A DNA stretch of 64,000 bases, taken from the NCBI RefSeq assembly GCF_020782115.1, contig NZ_JAJGMW010000010.1, positions 1 to 64,000 of the forward strand. The letters are read 5' to 3'. The notes beneath the pieces are model-generated. The model worked only from the letters and a program-made list of their open reading frames with translations, was not told the origin of the DNA and did not search any database. Source of the DNA: Leeuwenhoekiella parthenopeia. GTDB taxonomy: Bacteria; Bacteroidota; Bacteroidia; Flavobacteriales; Flavobacteriaceae. The translations under genes and the position numbers were made by a program. Shown here piece by piece: positions 44,248 through 52,158 of the stretch. Position 1 is the stretch's first letter. Each line of letters starts with the position of its first letter.

Positions 44248-44862
44248 ATGAAAAAAGGAATTATTGCAATTATAGTTGTGGTTATTTTAGTCTTTATAGG
44301 ATATTCATTCTTTAAAGGTTTTTACAATACTGCGATCACGTTAAAAGAAGATGCCACCGCGCAATGGGGTAATGTAGAAAGTGCCTACCAGCGCCGCGCA
44401 GACCTCATCCCAAATATTGTAAATACCGCAAAAGGCTACGCCGAGTTTGAGCAAAAAACACTGACTGACGTAATAGAAGCCCGTTCTAAAGCAACCGGTG
44501 TTAATATCGACCCGGCCAACATCACACCCGAGCAGCTGGCGCAGTTTCAACAGGCTCAAAGTGGGGTGAGTTCGGCTTTATCCAGACTTTTGGTTACCGT
44601 AGAGCGTTATCCCGATCTTAAGGCTAATGAGAATTTTAAAGAACTCATCAACGAGCTGGAGCGTACCGAAAACCGCATCAATGTAGAACGTAACCGCTAC
44701 AACGAGGCGATTAGACCTTACAACAAGCACATCAAAACCTTCCCAAATAACATCGTCAACAACTTCATAGGCAACTTTGAAGAAATGGGTTATTTTGAAG
44801 CCAATGACGGCGCCGAAAATGCACCTGAAGTCAACTTCGACTTCAATAACGATGCAGCCTAA
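44248..44862 (+). CDS. lemA: LemA family protein
   Basis: A 204-residue protein with an N-terminal transmembrane helix (about 4-24) and a long helical body. Signatures: NTAITLKEDATAQWGNVESAYQRRADLIPNIV and ARSKATGVN, ending AEAN-like NFEEMGYFEANDGAENAPEVNFDF. LemA proteins are membrane-bound, with the helical domain outside. Here the gene is followed, with a one-base overlap, by two TPM-domain genes, the standard LemA partner in Bacteroidota. Confidence 0.9.
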   Translation: MKKGIIAIIVVVILVFIGYSFFKGFYNTAITLKEDATAQWGNVESAYQRRADLIPNIVNTAKGYAEFEQKTLTDVIEARSKATGVNIDPANITPEQLAQFQQAQSGVSSALSRLLVTVERYPDLKANENFKELINELERTENRINVERNRYNEAIRPYNKHIKTFPNNIVNNFIGNFEEMGYFEANDGAENAPEVNFDFNNDAA

Positions 44863-45302
44863 TGGCATCTGTCGTAGAAGATTTTCTAAACGCCAAAGAA
44901 GAAGGGGAAGTTGTAGAAGCCATTCGCCAGGCAGAGCTGAAAACTTCCGGAGAGATACGGGTGCACCTCGAACGCAAGTGTGAGATAGACGCCTTTGAAC
45001 GTGCAAAGGAATTGTTTCACTTTCTGAAGATGGATAACACCAAGGCTGAAAACGGCGTACTCATTTACGTGGCCGTCGACGCTAAAAAGTTCGCCATTTG
45101 TGGAGATCGCGGCATTAACAAAGTGGTTCCCGAAAACTTCTGGCAAAGCACCAAAGACCTTATGCAAACCGAATTTAAAAACCGAAAGTTCAAAGACGGT
45201 CTGGTAAAGGGAATCAATTCTGCCGGGGAGCAGCTCGCGAAGTTTTTTCCGTGGGATGCTGATGATGTCAACGAACTTTCAGACGAAATATCAACCTCTT
45301 GA
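44862..45302 (+). CDS. TPM domain protein without signal peptide
   Basis: A 146-residue protein with a TPM fold. Its core is IRQAELKTSGEIRVHLERKCEIDAFERA and NGVLIYVAVDAKKFAICGDRGINKVVPENFWQ. It lacks both signal peptide and membrane helix, so it is cytosolic, unlike its neighbour. Probably a partner or regulator of the membrane TPM protein. It overlaps lemA by one base and the next gene by 4 bases. Confidence 0.85.
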   Translation: MASVVEDFLNAKEEGEVVEAIRQAELKTSGEIRVHLERKCEIDAFERAKELFHFLKMDNTKAENGVLIYVAVDAKKFAICGDRGINKVVPENFWQSTKDLMQTEFKNRKFKDGLVKGINSAGEQLAKFFPWDADDVNELSDEISTS

Positions 45303-46108
45303 CCTATATAACTCAACGATATCAATTCCGTAACTTTTTGCTCGTGGCATTTCTTTTTTGCCTAACGGCGAAAAGTTTTGCGCAATACGATATTCCTCCC
45401 GTTCCTGAAAAACAAACCAGCGTTTATGATTATGCCGGTTTATTGAGCACGGGGCAAAAAGCTGCTCTGGAAAACAAACTGGTCAAATACAGCGACACGA
45501 CTTCCACCCAAATCGTGGTGGTGATTATACCCAGCACCAAAGGCGAAGACATCAGTTTTCTGGGAGCCAAATGGGGCCAGAAATGGGGAATTGGTCAGAA
45601 AGACAAAGACAACGGTATTCTCATCACTCTGGCTACGCAAGACCGCAAGGTAGATATCAATACCGGTTATGGGATTGAAACCATCATCACAGACCGCATG
45701 GCCGAGCAGGTCATCAACCGCATTATGATTCCGCAGTTTAAAAAAGGAGACTATTACGCGGGGCTCGATCAGGGTGCAGACGCGCTGTTTCAAATGCTGC
45801 AAGGCGAATATCAGGGAACGCGTCAAAGCGACTCCAAAGGCTTTAATATTCTGCCGGTTCTTATCATTTTTATTGTGATCATCTTTATCCTGAGCCGCTC
45901 GCGTGGAGGTGGCCGCAATGGCGGAAGAGGCGGCGGCGCAGGCAGTCTGCTTGACGTCATCATCCTGAGCAGTATGGGCCGTGGCGGCCTGGGCGGCGGT
46001 GGCTTTGGAGGCGGATCTTCCGGTGGAGGATTTGGCGGAGGCGGTGGCTTTGGTGGCGGCTTCGGCGGTGGTGGCTTTGGTGGCGGTGGGGCTTCCGGGG
46101 GTTGGTAA
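45299..46108 (+). CDS. TPM domain protein with Gly-rich tail
   Basis: A 269-residue protein that starts at a TTG (45299), overlapping the previous stop by 4 bases (TTGA); no ATG precedes the signal peptide (LVAFLFCLTAKSFAQ). The TPM domain follows (about 40-170, with VYDYAGLLS, TSTQIVVVIIPST and IETIITDRMAEQVINRIM). Then a membrane helix (about 178-198) and a tail of about 65 residues made almost wholly of Gly with Phe, Ser and Arg. This is the typical outer partner of LemA. A TTATTG repeat starts 9 bp after the stop. Confidence 0.88.
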   Translation: MTYITQRYQFRNFLLVAFLFCLTAKSFAQYDIPPVPEKQTSVYDYAGLLSTGQKAALENKLVKYSDTTSTQIVVVIIPSTKGEDISFLGAKWGQKWGIGQKDKDNGILITLATQDRKVDINTGYGIETIITDRMAEQVINRIMIPQFKKGDYYAGLDQGADALFQMLQGEYQGTRQSDSKGFNILPVLIIFIVIIFILSRSRGGGRNGGRGGGAGSLLDVIILSSMGRGGLGGGGFGGGSSGGGFGGGGGFGGGFGGGGFGGGGASGGW

Positions 46109-46116
46109 AACAACAA

Positions 46117-46170
46117 TTATTGTTATTGTTATTGTTATTGTTATTGTTATTGTTATTGTTATTGTTATTG
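46117..46170. repeat. (TTATTG)9 microsatellite
   Basis: Nine perfect TTATTG units in a row, placed between the TPM gene and the next gene. A run this long in a non-coding gap is prone to slippage. Confidence 0.95.
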
Positions 46171-46281
46171 CTAACCAATTTGGAGATTACATCCATTTCC
46201 TTCGATACAATGCTCCTCTAGTCGCATCACTCAGGAAACCTCTTCGAAGAAAGGGGGCTTTTAATATGATTAGAATGAAAA

Positions 46282-46301
46282 ACCTCCCTTTGAAGGGAGG
46301 T
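46282..46301. repeat. Palindromic hairpin in intergenic region
   Basis: ACCTCCCTTTGAAGGGAGGT at 46282-46301 is perfectly self-complementary, and a GGAGGGATGTTTTTTAA follows. It looks like the CCTCCC/GGGAGG dispersed repeats of Flavobacteria and may act as a terminator for the plus strand. Confidence 0.6.
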
Positions 46302-46418
46302 ATGGAGGGATGTTTTTTAATTCAGAATTCTCTAAGCGGTAGCTGAATATATTTCTCAAAGCTTTAGCGAAGCAAAAGAAACCAATAACTCAATAATCGA
46401 ATAACCTAATAAACTCTT

Positions 46419-46880
46419 TTGGAAGCTTTTCTCAATCTCATTCAACGCATTACACAATACGGCACCGAAACCATTGTAGACCCAGATAAGCCGCTGGCCT
46501 TAAAAAAAGCATTGGTAGATTTATATGCCCTCTATGTGAATCTGGAACCTTCTTTTGACGAACGTTTGTACGAAGAGATTGAACGTCTGGATTACGGACT
46601 CGTTTACGCGCATGTCAAAGTAAATTTCCCGGAGTTGATGGAGTATCATCAAATAGATGAGATCTTTGAATTTTATAAAACTCCCGAAATTCTCACAGGC
46701 GACGCGATAGACGATCTTTCTGACCTCATTATTGACCTCAGCGAAGTAGCCTGGAGATTGCAAAATACCAGTCTTGACGATGCGCTTTGGTACTTCAACA
46801 CCTTGATGCGTATACACTCCGAAGAGCACCTGCTTAATTTATTGGGGTATTTAAAAGCTTTGGAGGATAATAAAAATTAA
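46419..46880 (+). CDS. DUF5063-like protein
   Basis: A 153-residue acidic helical protein. An in-frame stop just upstream (46410-46412) leaves TTG at 46419 as the only sensible start. The pattern of short helices ending in DALWYFNTLMRIHSEEHLLNLLGYLKAL resembles DUF5063 proteins. No catalytic motif. A good terminator follows at 46881. Confidence 0.6.
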   Translation: MEAFLNLIQRITQYGTETIVDPDKPLALKKALVDLYALYVNLEPSFDERLYEEIERLDYGLVYAHVKVNFPELMEYHQIDEIFEFYKTPEILTGDAIDDLSDLIIDLSEVAWRLQNTSLDDALWYFNTLMRIHSEEHLLNLLGYLKALEDNKN

Positions 46881-46910
46881 AAACAGGAGTTTCAGCAACT
46901 CCTGTTTTTC
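46881..46910 (+). terminator. Rho-independent terminator after the DUF5063-like gene
   Basis: AAACAGGAGTT (46881-46891) and AACTCCTGTTT (46897-46907), perfect 11-bp stem, loop TCAGC, then TT. It lies between convergent genes. Confidence 0.88.
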
Positions 46911-46928
46911 TATTTGATACCAATAAGC

Positions 46929-47396
46929 CTATTTTTCATTTTTTTCGATCCACTTGAGATCTCTCGTATTCTTTTGTACGGTTACTGCTGCAAATAAACT
47001 GAGAAGAAATGACATTCCGTAAAAACCCTTTTCGCTTAAAAGCATATCGGCATTCCACAACCCTATTATGAGTAGTAAAATAGATGCCAGGGTTGTAAAC
47101 CAGCTGATTCCGTAATACATATCAGTTACCTCGATGCCTTCCTGGCGATCACGCACGCTCTTTTGCACAGAAACCACCGAGAATAGGCCGAAAAGCAAAA
47201 GAGTAAAGTAATAGCCCTTTTCACTTAGCCACATATCGGCATTCCATAATCCGACACAAAAAGAAACCATCCCAATCAGCAACGCAGTCCAGGCAGCTGA
47301 AACAAAAGCGGCAGTGGGTTTAAATTGATAATCTTCTTTTCTTTTGGTCTTAAAATCAGTTGTTTCGCTTTTTGATTTTTCAAAATTCGTTTCCAT
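46929..47396 (-). CDS. YiaA/YiaB family membrane protein, two domains
   Basis: A protein of 155 residues from the ATG at 47396; the in-frame ATG at 47462 would add a segment atypical for the family. Two copies of the YiaA/B two-helix unit are visible, each with a GLWNADMWLSEKGYY-like or GLWNADMLLSEKGFYG centre. That repeat pattern is typical of YiaA/B inner-membrane proteins, whose function is unknown. Convergent with the DUF5063-like gene. Confidence 0.88.
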   Translation of the reverse strand: METNFEKSKSETTDFKTKRKEDYQFKPTAAFVSAAWTALLIGMVSFCVGLWNADMWLSEKGYYFTLLLFGLFSVVSVQKSVRDRQEGIEVTDMYYGISWFTTLASILLLIIGLWNADMLLSEKGFYGMSFLLSLFAAVTVQKNTRDLKWIEKNEK

Positions 47397-47543
47397 AATT
47401 TGATTGTTTTGTTGAAACAAAGATTGGTAACACCACAGACATTTTAAAAACCAAATTCTCAAAAAACTTACGATTTAATTCTTGTACTTATGCCATCAAT
47501 AACTATTAAAATAGTAACTTATCTTTACTAAAACTTACGATTT

Positions 47544-49004
47544 ATGAAGGCAGTATTCTCTTTAGTTCAAAGCTTTTCTGCAACAGAACAAAAGGAGGCA
47601 AGAGCATTTATTGAGAATCGCAATCGCCGGGGAGATGTAAAAAACCTGATTTTATTTGATCAATTGTGTCAAGACAAAACAGACCACATTCAACACAAAC
47701 TTTATGGCACCAAAAGTCGCAATGCCTATCATGCGTTGAGCAAACGTTTACAGGATACACTGATTGATTTTTTGGCTTCAAAAAGCTTTGCTACAGAAGC
47801 CAGTGATGAAATGCGCGTTTTAAAATTGATTTTAGCCGGCAGACTACTATTCGAAAAACAACAGGATAAATTAGCGCGGAAAACTTTGGCAAAGGCAGAA
47901 ACCATAGCCCAGAGTTTTGATTTCTACTCGGCGCTACTGGAGATTTACCAGACGCAATTGCAATACGCGCACCTCAAGAATGATCAATTCCTAAAACGTG
48001 TTTTACAGGTGAGCACGGTTAATATGAAAAACGTTCAAAACGAACTTCATCTTCAACAGGCTTATGCTTCTTTAAAATTGAACTTAAAATCTAATCCTAA
48101 AAATCCGATCGAGCTTCTTCACGAAACTTTAGATCAGTTTGAATTAAAGCTATCCCAACATTTCACCTACAAATCCGTGTATCAATTTATGGAGCTGCTT
48201 ACCGATGCTGCAGCGCTATCCGGAGCTTATTACAGCATTGCCAACACCATTGAAGAAGCATACGCGTTTGTATTGGAAAAAAGCAACCCGAATAAGCACC
48301 TGTACTATTATTTTCAGATACGATATCTACTCGCTGATGTCAATTTGCGAAACAAAGATTTCAGATCCTGCATCGAAATTCTCGATGAACTTGACAACGC
48401 ACTCCCTGAGAAGTATCGCGAGCTATTCAATCACAAAATCGAAACACTCAGAGCACTTGCTTTTAATTATTCGGGAAATTATAAAGAGGCTATTCGTATC
48501 GCAGAGCTATACGCTGAAGATTCAGAAAACTTAAAACTGCTTTTAGTGACGTTTCGCTTTCAGCAAGATCAGATCCGTGAAGCCTATGATCTCTTTAAAG
48601 GTTTTCGAAAAAGCGATAAGTACTACGAGCAAAAAAATGGTTTACTTTGGGTAATTAAAAAGGAGCTCATAGGGCTCTTACTGTTGATTGAACTGGATAA
48701 GCTGGATCTCATTTCAGGCAAGATAACAAGTATTAAAAGGAGGTTTAGTGACAAAATCAATTCATCTCAGGAAGAGCAGCTGCAACAATTTCTCAAACTG
48801 GCATCAGCGTATTACGAAAATCCAAAACAAGCCTCAACACCCCACTTTGAATCCCGTGTTGACCAGGCATTCAAATGGCTTGGATTTGAACGCGAAGACC
48901 TGTTTGCAATGAGTTTTTATGCGTGGCTTAAATCAAAAATGGAAAGCAAGCCACTTTACACGACCACTTTAGAATTGGTTAGTCCCACCAGCCATTCTCA
49001 CTAA
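47544..49004 (+). CDS. Helical-repeat protein of unknown function
   Basis: A 486-residue protein without signal peptide, almost entirely alpha-helical. TPR-like pairs are visible (YYYFQIRYLLADVNLRNKDF, ALAFNYSGNYKEAIRIAELY). The N-terminal FSATEQKEARAFIENRNRR and the YHALSKRLQDTLIDFLAS phrase recur in cytoplasmic Bacteroidota proteins of this size, but I do not know a name. Its final 26 bp overlap the 3' end of the TonB-type gene on the other strand. Confidence 0.6.
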   Translation: MKAVFSLVQSFSATEQKEARAFIENRNRRGDVKNLILFDQLCQDKTDHIQHKLYGTKSRNAYHALSKRLQDTLIDFLASKSFATEASDEMRVLKLILAGRLLFEKQQDKLARKTLAKAETIAQSFDFYSALLEIYQTQLQYAHLKNDQFLKRVLQVSTVNMKNVQNELHLQQAYASLKLNLKSNPKNPIELLHETLDQFELKLSQHFTYKSVYQFMELLTDAAALSGAYYSIANTIEEAYAFVLEKSNPNKHLYYYFQIRYLLADVNLRNKDFRSCIEILDELDNALPEKYRELFNHKIETLRALAFNYSGNYKEAIRIAELYAEDSENLKLLLVTFRFQQDQIREAYDLFKGFRKSDKYYEQKNGLLWVIKKELIGLLLLIELDKLDLISGKITSIKRRFSDKINSSQEEQLQQFLKLASAYYENPKQASTPHFESRVDQAFKWLGFEREDLFAMSFYAWLKSKMESKPLYTTTLELVSPTSHSH

Positions 49005-51780
49005 CCTCACCTTTTTTACCCAGGGTATTAAACTTATAGCTGAAGCTCAACATAAAATACTGCTGTAATACGGTGCTCTGCACATCTTCTATATACGATT
49101 GGGTGGCGTTACGCCTGGCATTGGTGTTTTGATCAAGCAGGTCATAAACCTTAAAGGTTATGAGCGCCTTATCGTTGATGAAGGAATAAGCCAAAGATGA
49201 GTTCCAGAAGACGGCATTGCCCTGGAAACCGGCTCCCACATTAGGGTTATAGATGTAACGTATGTCATTTTCCCAGGTCAGCCATTCCGGAAAAAAAGTC
49301 GTGGTACGCAACCTTGCATTATGCTGCGTAAAGCGCTGCCCATCGAAGAAATCCCGGTTAAAATTTGTTCTGTTGAACTCGATACTATACTCGGGCCGCA
49401 ACTCAAACCAATCAGTCCAGGTAAAACGCAAACCCAGGCTAGGTCCAATTCTTTTCGTAATACTGGCGTATTGATCTTCATTAAAGAAGTTGACAAAACG
49501 ATCGATCCTACCGTAAACACGTGTTTCAACTTTTAAAGTTTTAAGACTATCTAATTTAAAATCTTTATTATAACTCATATTGGCGTAAGCATCGTAAACT
49601 CCATCAACATTCACAAAAGTAGTTTCACGCACAAAATTATCATCAACTGTTGTACGGTTTACAATCTGATCGTTAGTCATTGTAACACCCGCATAAACAT
49701 AGAATCCGGTTCTTTTTTCCCAGTCGTAATTATTAGCACCAAGTCCTACTCGATGACTGTTTGTAGGGCTCAGGTTTGGATTTCCCTGAAGCGTATTTAT
49801 GGGATCTGAAACATCCAGATAGGGCGAAAGTTGTCGTACATCCGGAGCGTCATTTCTTAAATTATAGGAAGTCCAAAAGCTAAACTTTTGAGAAATATTA
49901 AAATTGATATAGCTTGATGCTTCTAGAGCGTCAAAATCATTCTCAAAATCGATATCGCGCACCCGGTTTTCGTTAATATCTGTCAGCAAATCTTCACCGG
50001 TTAACTTTCGGTTTACATATGCGGCCCTTACACTGGCTCGTATTTTTTTTGAATTATAGGTAAGCCCAAGTTGAGGTTTATGACTGCGGTTGGTACTTTC
50101 AAAATCGGTACTTTGGATTTCAACGAGCTGATCGTAAGATTGTGTATTTCCATCAAAATCATAAACCAACTGCGTATTGGTTCGGTTTTGATTTACAAAC
50201 TCATATTCAGACTCTATAAAAAGTTTTTTCGCGATTAGCGGAATACGCCAGGTTAGGTTTGTCGTTATACTATTATTATTGTTATCGCCATCCGTAAACT
50301 GGTTCCGCAGAATTGTATTAGGTTCGTCCCCGTAAACTTCAGTTTCCGAATCGGTAAAATCTGCGCTTTGTGTTTCATCTAATTGCAGGTTTCCATTTAA
50401 GCGGATAAAACCACCTTTGTTTCCGTAACGTTTGGTAGCCGTAAGCCGGTTACCAAAATTGCGGCTCTGCCGGTCATTGCTGTTATCGTAACTGCTTTCA
50501 TTAACCAGATCGCCACTTGCATTACGCGTTAATGAACTTCCCGAACTTTGATTTAATCCTTCCGAATACTCAAAAGAGGGTAAAATTTCAACCATTAATG
50601 TCGAATCAATTTTAGTTTGGAATCTTAGGTTAGCGGTATGGTTGTCGGTTTCAGCATCCCTACGGGAATTGCTAGTAGAGAGGAAGCGATTTTGAGGTAG
50701 AATATTTTCCCGAACCCTTTCGGTTTCCTCAAAGCTATTTGCTCCCGAATAAAAATAGTCTGCTGAAGTTTCAATTTTTTCACCAAAATCATTGGCGAAA
50801 TTCATCCCGGCGTTGCGAGAGTTCACAATACCATCTCCCATGCCAAAACTTCTTCCGCCTACATTAAATCCTCCATTATCGCTGATTGAGATATAACTGG
50901 CGTTACCAAACATTTTTTCGATTTCACCAAAACTAAAACCGGGCGAATTGATGTTATTACCACTTCCTAACAGACTAAATCGCAAATCATTATCAAAGTA
51001 GTTGCCAATACCTGCATATTCAAAACGATCATCGGTACCCCCACCGGCAGCAACCCGACCAAACATACCCTTGTTTTTATCCTCGTCTATAGTGATGTTA
51101 ATCGTTTTGTTCTCACTATCCCCGGCTTCACCGGTAAATTCTTCAGACTCTGTTTTGGTATCTACTACCTGAATTTTATTGATCAGTTCTTTGGTAAGAT
51201 TTCGGGTGGCAATAGTAGGATCATCACCAAAAAAGGGTTTTCCGTTTACGAGAATATTACTTACCGGCTTCCCGTTGATACGTATATTACCGTCAGCATC
51301 AACCTCTGCGCCGGGTAATTCTTTAAGTAAATCTTCTAAGGTGGCATCCGGATTGGTTTTAAACGAGGCGGCATTAAACTCAAGCGTATCCTGCTTGATG
51401 ACAACCGGTGCTGCACGGCCCTTGACCACGACATCGCCCAGGGACTCTACCTGAAATTCTAAAGCTATATCACCCAGGTTTTGCGTGCGATTTTTACTCA
51501 GGTCTATTCTTTGCTCGTAAGATTGGTAACCTACAAAGGTTACAAACAAATTGGCCTGATTAAGGTTTACCTTACTATTTAATTTAAATTCCCCTTTACG
51601 ATCTGTAATCGTATAGGTAATCATTGTGGAATCTTTAAGCGTTTCGAGAACAACTGTTGCTGCTTCAAGTGGAGTCTTTTGCTCCTGATCTACCAGGCGG
51701 CCGGTGATTGTAAAATCCTGTGAATACGAAAAAAAGGAGAGCAGGCCCAAAATCAGGCTAAGGAGAAAACGGATGTTCAT
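48979..51780 (-). CDS. TonB-type outer-membrane beta-barrel protein, paralogue 1
   Basis: A 933-residue protein. Order: signal peptide (to about 20, FFSYSQ), carboxypeptidase-regulatory-like domain (about 23-105, FTITGRLVDQEQKTPLEAATV), TonB-box-like SLGDVVVKGRA, plug domain with EDLLKELPGAEVDADGNI and NGKPFFGDDPTIATRNLTKE, then an OMP_b-brl_3-like barrel. Its end reads FMLSFSYKFNTLGKK, a short tail. It closely resembles the protein encoded at 52159-54966, so the two arose by tandem duplication. Substrate unknown; there is no SusD partner. Confidence 0.88.
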   Translation of the reverse strand: MNIRFLLSLILGLLSFFSYSQDFTITGRLVDQEQKTPLEAATVVLETLKDSTMITYTITDRKGEFKLNSKVNLNQANLFVTFVGYQSYEQRIDLSKNRTQNLGDIALEFQVESLGDVVVKGRAAPVVIKQDTLEFNAASFKTNPDATLEDLLKELPGAEVDADGNIRINGKPVSNILVNGKPFFGDDPTIATRNLTKELINKIQVVDTKTESEEFTGEAGDSENKTINITIDEDKNKGMFGRVAAGGGTDDRFEYAGIGNYFDNDLRFSLLGSGNNINSPGFSFGEIEKMFGNASYISISDNGGFNVGGRSFGMGDGIVNSRNAGMNFANDFGEKIETSADYFYSGANSFEETERVRENILPQNRFLSTSNSRRDAETDNHTANLRFQTKIDSTLMVEILPSFEYSEGLNQSSGSSLTRNASGDLVNESSYDNSNDRQSRNFGNRLTATKRYGNKGGFIRLNGNLQLDETQSADFTDSETEVYGDEPNTILRNQFTDGDNNNNSITTNLTWRIPLIAKKLFIESEYEFVNQNRTNTQLVYDFDGNTQSYDQLVEIQSTDFESTNRSHKPQLGLTYNSKKIRASVRAAYVNRKLTGEDLLTDINENRVRDIDFENDFDALEASSYINFNISQKFSFWTSYNLRNDAPDVRQLSPYLDVSDPINTLQGNPNLSPTNSHRVGLGANNYDWEKRTGFYVYAGVTMTNDQIVNRTTVDDNFVRETTFVNVDGVYDAYANMSYNKDFKLDSLKTLKVETRVYGRIDRFVNFFNEDQYASITKRIGPSLGLRFTWTDWFELRPEYSIEFNRTNFNRDFFDGQRFTQHNARLRTTTFFPEWLTWENDIRYIYNPNVGAGFQGNAVFWNSSLAYSFINDKALITFKVYDLLDQNTNARRNATQSYIEDVQSTVLQQYFMLSFSYKFNTLGKKGEVSENGWWD

Positions 51781-51893
51781 TTTGTTTTTTGATTGATTGA
51801 TTGATATGCGAATAACATCATTATTTCTAAAACTATAAAATTAGTTTAATATTTTAAGAAATAATTAACAAATCTAAAAGTGTTGAATATGAA

Positions 51894-52133
51894 CTATCTT
51901 CGGTAACCGCCCCTGCCTCTATTTTGACTAGCTCCTACAAAACTCTTAAGCCTATACGTAAAACTCAACATCGCATATTGAGTAAGAATCAGGCTATTTG
52001 TGTCCTGTACAAAATCTTCACCGGTAATCCTTCGGGTATCAACCACCTGATCCGGTAAATCATAGACCTTAATTTTTAGCCTAGCTTTTTCGTCCAGAAA
52101 TTGATCACACAGCCTGGTATTAAAAACCAGCAA
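51894..52133 (-). pseudogene. C-terminal remnant of a third TonB-type paralogue
   Basis: Between the two paralogues a 79-codon fragment (TTG start; a TAG immediately upstream) aligns with the last 75 or so residues of each: it reads KARLKIKVYDLPDQVVDTRR ... YAMLSFTYRLKSFVG where paralogue 1 has LITFKVYDLLDQNTNARR ... YFMLSFSYKFNTLGK. It has no signal peptide, plug or most of the barrel. Its 5' end sits 25 bp downstream of the stop of the gene at 52159, so it is probably the scar of a deletion in a former triplet. Confidence 0.75.
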
Positions 52134-52158
52134 CTATAAGCTTTTGGTGCGGAATGAT

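Noticed and set aside
45823-46116. Pro-rich minus-strand ORF opposite the TPM gene
   Set aside because: It is the antisense of the Gly-rich coding tail; composition is explained by the GGN codons.
45981-46346. ORF with long Val-Ile repeat
   Set aside because: The repeat is the translation of the (TTATTG)9 microsatellite; no real gene structure.
51781-51893. GATT repeat (TTGATTGATTGATTGAT-like) as a functional element
   Set aside because: Too short and simple to support a claim beyond low complexity.
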